Source: Brassica napus (Eukaryota > Streptophyta > Magnoliopsida > Brassicales > Brassicaceae). Taken from it: 64,000 bases of DNA. The notes beneath the pieces were generated by a model. The model saw nothing but the letters and a program-made list of their open reading frames with translations. It searched no databases and was not told the DNA's origin. A program made the translations under genes and the position numbers. The stretch is from positions 45,703,218 to 45,767,217 of the forward strand of contig NC_063448.1 of the NCBI RefSeq assembly GCF_020379485.1, written 5' to 3'. This document shows, one piece after another, positions 34,994-45,358 of this stretch. The first letter of the stretch is position 1. Every line of letters begins with the position of its first letter.

Positions 34994-36639
34994 GTTCTCG
35001 GTATACTTTGTCATACTCGGTTCGGCCGGTTATTATTACACTGAGTAAAAAGTGAACATGCTTTAAATTATAAATGGATTGTAAAAGTATTTCTGAACTA
35101 TTTGAACTATGTATATATTTGTTAAATCATACCATCCAATTGTTATGACAAATTAAAAATGTGATCGTTAGAAATGTTCAAAATATTTTTTTTAAATAGA
35201 AACGAAAGGAACAATGTGGTTGACTGTTATGAGTCTTATGACAAACCAAAATCTAAATGATTGATTGATTGTTCGTTCTTTAGTTTTTTGTTTCCTTGAG
35301 ACCAATCAACGAAGGATGCAGAATCAATTTTGGCATGAAAGCTATGAATCAACTAACAGTTGGTGCTATTTTTTTAATTTATTTTAAGCTTGGTTGTTAA
35401 ATTGTCTTTGGACTTTTTTTCCCAACAATCTCTAATTGTATTTTTCATTTTTATTTATATATGAATGTAATAAAGTATTTTATGTAAAATATATACATCT
35501 AATTAACTGATTCAATTTAAAATTTACCAAGTAACTAACCATAATAATAATAATAATAATAATTATTATTATTAATTAACCATAAATATTAAATATTAAA
35601 TTTTACCTTAGTCTAATATCAGCGGATCAAGACGAAAATAATATAAATGGTTTATGACTTTAATGACATAGGCGGATGTGATTCATCTAATGCTAAAAGT
35701 GTATCATCACTCAACTAAACCTACACTGGACTGGTTATAAATATAATCATATGTGCATTTTTCTCAGTAATGGTTACTTCTGTTCATAATTTTTGGCTAT
35801 AACTTGAGTCGTATTACTGGAATCTGCAAGACTAAACTTGATTATAATTAACCCCCAAAAACATATATATTGTATAATCCAAAACGGGCGGTGATTAACT
35901 CAACACCCTATTGAAATTTGTTAAGCAAAATATGGATTTTTTTCTTCATTAGTTAGGTGGTGATTAAAGAAACATCATAATAATAATAGCAATATAAGTT
36001 AGTTGTTAAGGAAGAAAGAGACATTCTAACCAGTTCCGTGTCTTATATAGCCTATATGGTGGGTCGCATGACGATGTACGTGTGCACCTTCAGTTTCAAT
36101 ATACGTTTTTGTTTGATTGAATTAGTAACAAAGAATATGCAAACATATATTAGTTAAATTATGGGTAGTGTAATCGGTTATATAATTGCTAATTTATGTT
36201 TTATGATAAATTTGGTAAGAAATAAAAAACGATTGTGATCAAACGATACACATAACTTTATGAATCATTATTTATACAATAACTGTTTAACATTTTAGAA
36301 ATTCTGAAGAGAAGAATGCATGGATTTTTATTTGAAAGTAGAAAATTTAACTCATATATACAATGAGATGGACTGTAACAAATAATTAGATATTCAATAA
36401 AATAATAATTATATGTTAAGTTAGACCTATGAAAACATGTATTTCTTTGTTAGTCACATAATTATCTAAGTCAAATCCAGTGTGAAGACATTTATCTTTG
36501 GTACTCCTAAAAAGGAGAATTATATTTTTTTGGTAAAAAATGTTAAGAAAAAGGAGAATTATATATAGGCGTCAATGCTATAAGGTTTATATGTTTAGCG
36601 GTAAATCCAAAAACAAAAACGTGGAGGACTCTTTTTTAT
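34994..36639. other. AT-rich intergenic DNA
   Basis: No ORF above 60 codons with recognisable content. Includes an ATA/ATT trinucleotide run near 35540-35572. It belongs to the extra DNA that separates the two halves of the duplicated GT61 upstream region. Confidence 0.4.
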
Positions 36640-36960
36640 CACTTATGCAAGATACTCAATTTCCTATTATTAATGCATTTCTTTTCAAGGACTAAATTAA
36701 TCTTAAATGACGGCAGCCGTATGATTTGTTTAAACTTTAAAGTGATTATATCAACCATCAATTAATATGTAAATTTATGTCGTTACAAAATACTAACGCT
36801 GAAGTTGAAATCATTGGCAAAACTATAAGAGAAGACGATGAGGAACTTTATGACCAGATTTTTCATTTACCATTCATAATACAGAGTCTTTGTTTATGAA
36901 TTTTACATGGTATCATAATCACATAAAGAAATGTATAGGAAAATCACTGCTAGTTTTAGA
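36640..36960. repeat. Distal part of the duplicated GT61 upstream region
   Basis: Blocks match 23970-24360: AAGATACTC followed by CCTATTATTAATGCATTTC, GACGGCAGCCGTATGATTTG, TCAACCATCA, GAAGTTGAAATCATTGGCAA and ACCAGATTTTTCATTTACCA, in the same order and orientation. Defines the outer edge of the tandem duplication. Confidence 0.75.
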
Positions 36961-37300
36961 CTTACATGCTTGTTTCTGATAAACCTCTCGTGTTATATAA
37001 CCTTTAATGATTTTTGGAGAATATTTTTTTTTTCTAAATAATGGACACTTTAGATAGAATTATGGACACAGTTAATTTCCAGCAACATCCACTGAAACTC
37101 ATACAGAAGACAGTATATTTCAAAAACAGAATCAGTTTTGTTAAATAATTTTTTTAAAAAAATAGATGTGTAGAAGTAAAAAAATAAAAGACTAGTAGAT
37201 GGTAGAGTTTTAATGATGGCCACGAAATTGATCTTGAGACCCAATCCGTAACAAGGATCAAACAAAAAAATCCCCAGGGCAGTGGCCTCAGATCAACAGC
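36961..37300. other. AT-rich spacer
   Basis: No gene is visible. A short minus-strand ORF (37265-37050) has no recognisable content. Confidence 0.35.
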
Positions 37301-37609
37301 GCGAGGCACGACTCACGACTTTAAGAATCTCAAAGTTATAATAGGAATATTGAGTGCACATATAAAGTTTTTTTTTTTTTGAAAAAGGGCTTACACATAT
37401 AAATTTTCATCGAGATAATCGAACTTATTGAATTATAACTTCATTGATTCTACATGGAAATAAAGTAAACACAAAACTAGTTCAAAATACACTAAACCAG
37501 CAAGATTAATTTTATCTGCCATGTTAATACAACGACTTTTTACGTGTACTTAATTATTTCTCTTATGCATAGTAACAAAGCGATACTAGTTATTAAACTA
37601 TATGGAATC

Positions 37610-37997
37610 TTAGCAGGGAGACTTTGGAAATTTACATACGCAGACACGTCTGCTTTCGGTTGGTACTTCAAGGCTACACTCGCAAGAAAAGGGGTACTTT
37701 TTAATATCATTAAATCCTCTTATGCAAGTCTTGTTTCCATTCTCACCACAATTCTTTTCGAAGACTTGTCTTCTTGTGCACACCTTCCCGTTCACTTCTA
37801 TTATCTTTTTATCAGAAAAATGATATTTTTATCAGAAAAATGATAAGTTGTAAATAATAAAGTTCAATAAGCAATTGATTGTGCGTGATTAACTAGTCAA
37901 AAATGAAAAGAAAATTAACATATCACGTACCTTTCACATGGTTGAGAATGAAGAACATGAGAACACAAGAAACCATGATCAATGTGGTAGACTTCAT
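37610..37997 (-). CDS. Defensin-like (DEFL/LCR) secreted cysteine-rich peptide
   Basis: Two exons, 37997-37931 and 37797-37610, encode 84 residues with the intron just after the signal-peptide coding part, the usual structure of plant defensin-like genes. The N terminus (MKSTTLIMVSCVLMFFILN) is a signal peptide. The mature part has eight cysteines, with an SCEC pair, a VCVC pair and a C-terminal SPC. Such peptides are secreted and act in defence or in reproductive signalling; a specific role cannot be told. This gene is too short for usual gene finders and has no counterpart that I recall in the Arabidopsis region. A disrupted paralogue lies at 40097-40470. Confidence 0.85.
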
Positions 37998-38454
37998 GGT
38001 ACAACAAAAATGATTAAGAACAATACTTTCTTTGTTACACGCAGTAACTTATTGTTTGTTTGGCTTTTGTAATACACATATATGCATGCTAGTTTCTTTA
38101 TAGATAATTGCACACGTTAAAAATAGATATTTACACTAAATTAGGAGGAACGTTTCGTTATATAGGAAGATATAAATGTGGTTTCAGAGAGATCTTAGGA
38201 AGAAAAAAATGCAAGGATGTGAGGGTGTTTAACAAAAATAAACAATTCTCAAATGTTATAACATTAACAGAAACACTCATTCCCCTAAACTGTATACATG
38301 TCTCTGAAAAAATGTTCTCTAATATGATAAGTAATATATTGACTAAGTGTCGTTAGTTCAACTGTGAAAAAAGTACAAGCTTAGAGTTCACATGATTGAA
38401 TGATGTTTGAGACGAAACTAATATGGATTCATAGAACAGACATCCTTAAATAAA
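37998..38454. other. Upstream region of the defensin-like gene
   Basis: Shares the stretch ACGTTAAAAATAGATATTTACACTAAA (38113-38139 approximately) with the region upstream of the second defensin-like copy (about 40592-40618). No other gene. Confidence 0.5.
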
Positions 38455-38962
38455 TCAGCAAATGCAAGCACGGGCAGTTGCCTCACTGCGATTGAAGCGG
38501 CTTGACAACACTCTAGTTTCTCTTCTAATTTCCATCCCTTGAAACTCAATCACAAGAGTTTTAGTTTTGTACTTACAATATACAACCCTTGAGTGATACA
38601 AAAAGGTAATAACAAAATTTTCTTTTTTGATAACGGAGTGTGATGGCCCCATCAAAGTGGTCCAGACTAGAGACCGAAACGACCAAGGACCTAGCATGTG
38701 CTGGTCACCATGCGGGTCACCGTGAACGGTCTTCGGTCTCGGACGCTGGGGTTCCGCATGTAAATTCTCCAGTGGCCGGGATTCGAACCCATGCGGCGGA
38801 ACTCACAACAAAATTTTCTTCACCTTTCAGCAGCTTCCCATATCAACTTGTGTCTCAAGCACAGCACATACAAACTGAATCTCCATACTTGACACAGAGC
38901 TGTCTCCATTCTTGAAATAGAGCGTTGAGCTCGTACGCTGTGGTTTTCTAATATGTCCATAC
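38455..38962 (-). pseudogene. Partial duplicate of MOS4 (exons 5 and 6), split by a SINE
   Basis: The segment matches the last two exons and intervening intron of the full MOS4 gene at 42449-42740: exon 6-like 38535-38470 region (with CTCACTGCGATTGAAGCGGC on the plus strand) and exon 5-like 38825-38955 (with ACACAGAGCTGTCTCCATTCTTGA). No sequence of exons 1-4 is present. A 182-bp SINE-like insertion (38625-38806) splits it. It is one half of a tandem segmental duplication, not an independent gene. Confidence 0.88.
38625..38806 (-). mobile_element. 5'-truncated tRNA-derived SINE, 182 bp
   Basis: Flanked by a perfect 14-bp direct repeat AACAAAATTTTCTT (38611-38624 and 38807-38820). On the minus strand a pol III B box (GGGTTCGAATCCC, near 38776-38788) lies only about 18 bp from the 5' end, so the A box is missing. 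The 3' end is a short A-run (TTTT on the plus strand). Family not determined. Confidence 0.75.
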
Positions 38963-40096
38963 CCCTTAAACAACGTGAGGCATGAGCCACGATTTTTAAG
39001 AATCTTAAAGTTATAGTTAGTCTGTTAATTATTAAACCAGAATGCAAATGTGGCTTGAGAGTAGGTAATTTTGAATGTCGGATATTATTCAATTCAAACC
39101 AAAATTCAAAGTAGTATCCGAAAGTCAAAGTTAATTGAAAATAATTAATCGGAAAGTATTCAAAAATATTACAGTTGTTTAAAAATCTAGTATAAACCAC
39201 ATAAACTATCTAAAGGTGTCGAATTAACCAAAAAGTCTTTATAAAAACTATCACTCTACAAGAATACTCTAAAATGTCAAATTAATCAAATTTAGGTAAA
39301 AAGAAAGCTTTCAGATACTTTTAGGTAGTTTATGTATTTTTTACTAGTATTTTTGAGTAATTATATATTTTTAATATTTTTAAATACTTCGGTAATTTTG
39401 GGATTTCAGATAATTCGGATACTGAATAAAAGTAGATCTGAATTAAATTCAGAAGGAATCAAACCCAACCCATAAATTACAATAAATGAATGGAGCTGTT
39501 GAGTATAGTACCAACAATCCAGAAGGAGTGTTCTAGTTATATAAAGAATGGTGAGTGCATATATAAGGTTTTCATCGGAATAACCGAACTGAACTTATAT
39601 TAATTAGATTACGAGGGTGATTGGTTGAACTGTACCTGTAGAAATTTTAATATATAACTTAGTTTATAGAATTTTTTTATGTAAGTGTAACAAATGTATC
39701 TGTATGAATTAAATGATAAAAATAGTAAAAAGGAAAAGAGATTCTTACAATAATATTTTTTTCTTTAGAAAAGAAATACAATTGTTTCTTAATATTTTGG
39801 CTTTACCTATAAGAACTACATAAAGCATGATAAGTAAATTTTATGATTATTTTTTTTTTGTAAATTTTATGATTATATATATAGAAACTAAAGCTAAAAT
39901 CATTTGGTTACATCCCAACCACTCACCCTCTACTGATTTTACATGGAGATAAGAGTAACAAAAAAATATTTTAAAAATACGTTAAACGAGTACTGCTAAC
40001 TTTTTCTGCCATGTTAATACAACAACTTTTTACGTGTATTCATTTCTCGTACGTATGGTAACGAGGAGATACTGGTTTATAAAACTACATGGAATC
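38963..40096. other. Left part of the second duplication unit, no intact gene
   Basis: The first bases (TGAGGCATGAGCCACG, 38979-38994) match the left edge of the first unit (CGAGGCACGACTCACG, about 37302-37317), marking the duplication border. About 39018-39535 is extra DNA relative to the first unit, bounded by AGTTATA on both sides (39011-39017 approximately and 39535-39541 approximately), so it may be a small insertion. Confidence 0.5.
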
Positions 40097-40470
40097 TTAG
40101 CAGGGAGACTTTGGAAATTTACATTTGCAGATACTTTTGCTGTTCACGGTAGGGTTTTCATGGGTACACTCGCAAGAAATAGGGTGCTTGTTAATTTTCT
40201 TAAATCGTCTTATGCAAGTCTTGTTTCCATCTCAGCCACAGTTCTCATCGTAGTTTTTTGATTTTATGCACACCTTCGCATTCACCTCTGTTATTTCGTA
40301 TCACCCATAAATAAAAAAAAGTTCAATTGTATATCAGATCCTTTTTCGTTGTGTCGTAATAACTAGTCAGAATCAAAAGAAAAAAAAAAAACATATCACG
40401 CACCATTCACATTGTTGAGAATGAAGAATACGAGTACACCAGAAACCATGATCGATGTGGTATACTTCAT
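40097..40470 (-). pseudogene. Disrupted paralogue of the defensin-like gene
   Basis: Exons 40470-40404 and 40287-40097 align throughout with the intact copy at 37610-37997: same exon 1 length (67 nt), signal peptide (MKYTTSIMVSGVLVFFILN), and cysteine framework. The codon following the second mature cysteine and Gly is TGA where the intact copy has a sense codon, so the peptide would end after about 10 mature residues. The rest of the frame is open to the normal stop, so this single stop is the only visible lesion. Confidence 0.85.
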
Positions 40471-40669
40471 GATTCAACAAAAACAGTGATTAAGAAAATA
40501 TATTCTCTTTATTACGTGCAGGAACTTCTTGATTGTTTGGCTTTTGTAGTAAATATACATGCATGCTAGTTTTCTTTATAGATAACTGCACACGTTAAAA
40601 ATAGATATTTACACTAAACTAGGAGGAACTTTTATCGTTTCAGAGAGAACTTTTATCCTAGAGAACTTA

Positions 40670-42255
40670 AGGGTCTCTTAATTAATTTTTAATAGTATTT
40701 AAGAAGTAAATTTGGTTAAGAGACTTTGTTAAAAACTTTCAACCTTTTTGTCCTCCATTGCAAGTCTCTTAATCAAAAAGTTTTTTTAAAAAAAATGTAG
40801 AAAATGTTTTTGATTATTTTGTGAATATAGAAGATGAGAACATTTCTTCCCATGATCATTCTCTAAGAGAAACAGAAAAAGAAAACAGATTCACAAACAA
40901 GTATAACTGCACGTACTTCACCACTGATCCTCATGAAACAGTTTCTCACCGAAAGCTGCACAATTCAGTAGGCAAAATATTGTTAGGGAAGAACATGTTA
41001 TTCCATGAGATGATTCTTCTTAAGGTGTGACAAAAAGAACAAATCCTATCGCATTGAGTAGAAGAACACAAGTCAGACAAGCAAAGCTTTAAGACATAAC
41101 ACAAGCACGTACAGAATCCAAGACCAATCATATATCTCAACAAAAATATGCGTAAAGAGACGAGTAACAATTCATTCCTTCAATAGTATGTCAAAGTTTT
41201 CATCTTTATCATACAAAACCGAGCTTTAATCCCATTACATACAAAAGATTGTCATCTTAGAGTTTCAGCCCCCTATTCCATGAACGACATTCTAGCTTAC
41301 TAATCAATAAAATCTCCAAGTTCACTTTTAATTTCAAAACCAAGCAGTGATGAAGTAGATCTTGGCGTAAAAAAAATCAAGCTTCCATGATCAAAGATTA
41401 CAATTTTAAAGAAATTTAAAAGATCAAAAACAAACCTCGCTGTCTTTGTCGAGCAAGATGTCTTTGATCCTAACAACCTCCTTAGAAACCATTGAAAACT
41501 CTTCAATCGCATCACTCAAGGCCTCAGCTTCATCTCACCTGTACATAATAAGTCAATACCAATCAGTTCTCAGACACATTGGTGCATCAGCTTTTTAGTT
41601 AACTACATACTGTTATGAACATGGCCTGTAAGAAGTCACTGGACTTAGTTTTCATACTGTTATGAACATGAACAGATTCGTTTTCATCATATGGAACAAG
41701 GCAAGAACAGAGATTTATAGAAGCAAAACCCAAGAAGAGATATAATCAAAGATCAAAACTTTATGGACAAACAATCAAATCCAGAAACTTAAATTTCATT
41801 AAAACTGAAAACCCAATTCAATCAAGCGTGGTAAGAAGAGTCATCAGAGTTGATCGTAATTGAAAGAAGCAGGACAAGACCAAGAACAGCAAGCAGAGAA
41901 ATCTAAAAAGGGTGAGAAGAAGAGTCATCAGACTTATCACCGCCGTTAAACCACCAACCATTGTCTCCGCCGGAGCCGTTTCCATTATCATTATTGCCGC
42001 CGATATCTCCAGAAAGAAAACAGTTTCTCCTCCTAGCGATTGATTAGTAAAGCTTTCATTAGCAGTGGCGACTAATAGAGGGAACTGGGAAAAGGAGGGA
42101 AGTGGTGGTGGCCAGAGTGATTGCCGTGGGAGAAGTACCATCCAATTTTCCGTCTAGAGAGAAAGAGATGTGGAGAGAAGAAGAGACACGTGTCTCATAA
42201 GATACGTCCCTTAAATATTAAGAGACAGCCTCAAGAGACTGCGTTAATGATGCCC
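40670..42255. mobile_element. TTA-flanked non-autonomous DNA element, about 1.6 kb, with gene-like cargo
   Basis: Bounded by TTA (40667-40669 and 42256-42258), with short inverted ends GGGTCTCTTAATTA and, read inward, GGGCATCATTAACG. The same position in the sister duplication unit (near 38191) is uninterrupted (GAGAGATCTTAGGAAG), which shows this is an insertion. Inside, the minus strand carries gene-like pieces: an exon near 41535-41440 (DAIEEFSMVSKEVVRIKD) with splice sites at both ends, and a first-exon-like piece near 42130-41900 (SGGDNGWWFNGGDKSDD, frameshifted upstream) resembling a plastid protein. Captured host gene fragments are a reasonable reading; the donor gene is not identified. 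No transposase. Confidence 0.55.
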
Positions 42256-42448
42256 TTAGGAAGTAAATGTTTAGTAATTTTTTTTACAAAAATCTAACAT
42301 GTTATTACAAAGAGAGAGACAGTCATTCACCTAATACTGTAGTGTGTTTCCGATAAAATCATTCTCTTATACTATAAATAATATTTGAAAAACAAACATT
42401 CAAAATTATAGCGGAGACATGATAGATGGATTGCTCGGGCGGTTTGCC

Positions 42449-44150
42449 TCACTGCGATTGAAGCGGTTTGACACTTTCAAGTTTCTCTTCTAAGTTCCAT
42501 CCCCTGAAACTCAACCACAAGAGTTTTTAGTTTTGTGCTTACAATACCAACACTAAGGGATGCAAAGAGGTAACAACAAAACTTTCTTCACCTTTCAGAA
42601 GCTTCCCTTTTCAACGAATCGATTTGTGTCTCAAGCACAGCACACGCAGACTGAATCTCCATGTTCTTGACACAGAGCTGTCTCCATTCTTGAGATAAAG
42701 CGTTTAGCTCGTACGCTGTGGTTTGCTGATATGACCACATAACAAAGCTTCAGATTAGCCGTAACACAAAGAGAAGACTGCTATGTAGAAAATGTGTGAA
42801 TAAAATACTTCATTATCACCTGATGGTACTTCCTCTCACGATTAACTTTTTCAATCTCCTCGTTCTGCTCCTGAGCTAGTCTTTGCATTCTGGAAAACAG
42901 AGACCAAGTAGTGTGTCGAGATCAATCTCGGTGTATTTAAGACCAAAGCCAGTAATTATGTAAGAGCAAAAGAGTGATGTCCCAAGAGTTTCTTATGTTT
43001 CATAAGAAAGAACAAGCTCTCACAGAGAAAGCAAATGAAGAAAAACACAAACCAAGTCTCATGGGCAAAAAAGCCAAAGAAGCATTTTATGCAATGAAAT
43101 CGACAACGAAGTTATCAAGAACGCTTCCACAGAATAAATACACCAGCCCATCAACTAAAGAGCTTGAACACTTTAAATCACAGGAAGTTGCAATGTAACG
43201 AGTGAAAATTCAATTAATGCTGCTTTACACATAGATTTGAAAACAAACCTGGTCAAGAATACTTCTAGCCGATGATTGTTCTGTCTCCAAATCTCGGGCC
43301 CTTGTTTTGACATCATTTCCAAGTTCTCAAGCCTGTGAATGCAGTATGTAACAACTTGTCAGAACTCAGAAGAGGATACTACATTAGTGATTAGACGAAT
43401 AATTAGTGTGTGCTTACTCGATCATCTTCTGTTGCAATGAACGTTGAGTCTTGTGAAGATACTGCTTCCATGCAGCATCATCATTTTTCTTGCTAGCAGG
43501 CGGCAATTCATGCTTGTAACGGGACTCAAAATCGATCCGTACAGGTGGCTTCCCAGCTCGAACACGCTCATACTCTTTGCCGAGGACTGGACAGTTCTGA
43601 TATTCGTTTTTCCACCAACCAAAGGAGACACAATCAATCAGCACATGAGACATTGAATAAACAAGTTCGCCCATTTTACCTACAAACAGTTCTTACATTT
43701 TCAAGAAAAAGCTATATAGATAAAATCAAATCGTAAGATTCTAGTTGATTCAAAAACCCAGAAACTAAAAACTAATTGAAACTTATATAAATCACCTACA
43801 CACTCGTGAGCAAAGCACCCTAACATAACAAAGGAAGTAAAACCCTAATCCACAATAAACCCCAATTCCAACAAAATTCATTAAACATAAGGATTCAGAG
43901 TGAAATTGACCTCGAAATCGAACTTGGGAAGAGGAGGAAGATCCTTGAGGAAGTCAGCAGGCTTCTTAGAGCTCCGACGCATCTCTTCCTCCACCAAGCG
44001 GTCCACCTCAGCCTTAATCAGTGGATTGCCGTAGTCATCGTCTATATAAGGAAGCGCATCGATAACTTCTGCGTTCGCCGCGCTCGCCCACGGTTTCGTA
44101 GCCTCTGGCGCCGCCTCCAGCATCAAAACCTCTCCATTGTTCGTCGCCAT
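42449..44150 (-). CDS. MOS4: MOS4 / SPF27 homologue (BCAS2-like), MOS4-associated complex subunit
   Basis: Six exons: 44150-43911, 43596-43418, 43332-43249, 42889-42820, 42725-42592 and 42503-42449. They sum to 762 nt, 253 residues. MOS4 is the plant counterpart of human BCAS2/SPF27, a core member of the Prp19/CDC5 (NineTeen) splicing complex, and is needed for plant innate immunity. Visible features: acidic N terminus with ALPYIDDDY, PPLPKFDFE at the end of exon 1, then a long helical, coiled-coil-prone C-terminal half (RLAQEQNEEIEKVNRERKY, ALSQEWRQLCVKNMEIQSA). The last 17 residues come from a separate small exon; without this splice a TGA ends the frame early. The gene corresponds to Arabidopsis At3g18165. 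Its 3' third is duplicated at 38455-38962. Confidence 0.96.
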
Positions 44151-44447
44151 TACCGTCTCGATTGCACAGCCTGAAAGTGTCGAGGGAGAAAAAAACCCAC
44201 GTGAAGAAAAATATAATATGGTAGTTACCGGTTCCGTGGACCCGACCCGCTTCCATTGGGCCTCAAGGCCCGTTATCAGTTAAAAAAAGTTATTAACAAT
44301 TTATTAAAATATTGACAATTTATTGAGAATTTATATAATTATCTCTTTTATAAAATTTATTAACAAATATCTCTTATACTAATTTTTGGGGGACGTACGC
44401 AATGCTTTATCTATTTTAAGAAGCATTGAGGTAAATTTTTCTTAAAA
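44151..44447 (-). promoter_or_regulatory. MOS4 promoter and left flank of the Helitron array
   Basis: Site II-type motifs TTGGGCC and GGCCCG lie at 44257-44271, about 110 bp upstream of the MOS4 ATG. Beyond that the DNA is AT-rich and contains a 20-bp sequence GGGGGACGTACGCAATGCTT (44388-44407) that recurs at 60673-60692 on the far side of the Helitron array. Confidence 0.5.
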
Positions 44448-45315
44448 CTAGTTTTTTACGCGCGAGTCTGCTTTAATAATTTAATTTAATTTTGCAATAT
44501 TTTTTAAGAAAAAGATAAATTTCATAAAAAATATTTTTATTAATATTATTAAAATATTATTTGATTTCCTATTTACATTGTTTTTATAAATTTGTTATTT
44601 TTGAACTTAGCTATTTATTTGTTTGTATTATAAAAGTAAAATTACTGTTACTAAAGTATTTATAGTTTCTTATAAGTACATAATTTTAATATCACATAGA
44701 TTTCTCAGTACATATACACTACTATACTATGCTATACACTACTATGAATACTTTATTAATAATTAGTTTTATTTTTTAATAATATTAAGATAATATAATA
44801 GAAAATTGTTTTATATACATTTTTCTATGAAATTTATTTAAAGTGTGCTTTATTATTTTTCATAGTTAAGTTTTTATACAATTTTACCATTTAAATAACT
44901 AATATTTAAATATCAGTTTGTTTGTATACGTAAATGTATAAATGTATTTATAAACATGTGTATATTGTTTCTTAATAAAAAAATTAAAAGCGTCATATAG
45001 ATTGTTCCATGCTTATAAACTAATACAACACTGTTATAAATATTTTATTATAATTTTATATGTATTTCTATTTGAATGACATAAAAGATTAATCCTTATG
45101 CAATATATCTAACTTTTTTGTATTTACCAAATTTTTAGAATGAATGTATTATTATATACTTATTTTATGCATATTTGTATTTAAAATACTCTTATTTAAT
45201 TCTTTTAAATGCATATCTAATAGTTTTATATGTATATTTATGTCTAAATCATAATAAATATTTTGATAAAATTTAAATAATAGTAACTATCTGTTTGTTA
45301 GATATAAGAAAAGGA

Positions 45316-45358
<43 letters not shown>

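Noticed and set aside
42974..43198. 74-codon plus-strand ORF with Lys/Glu-rich sequence
   Set aside because: It lies within intron 3 of MOS4 on the opposite strand and has no domain or splice support.
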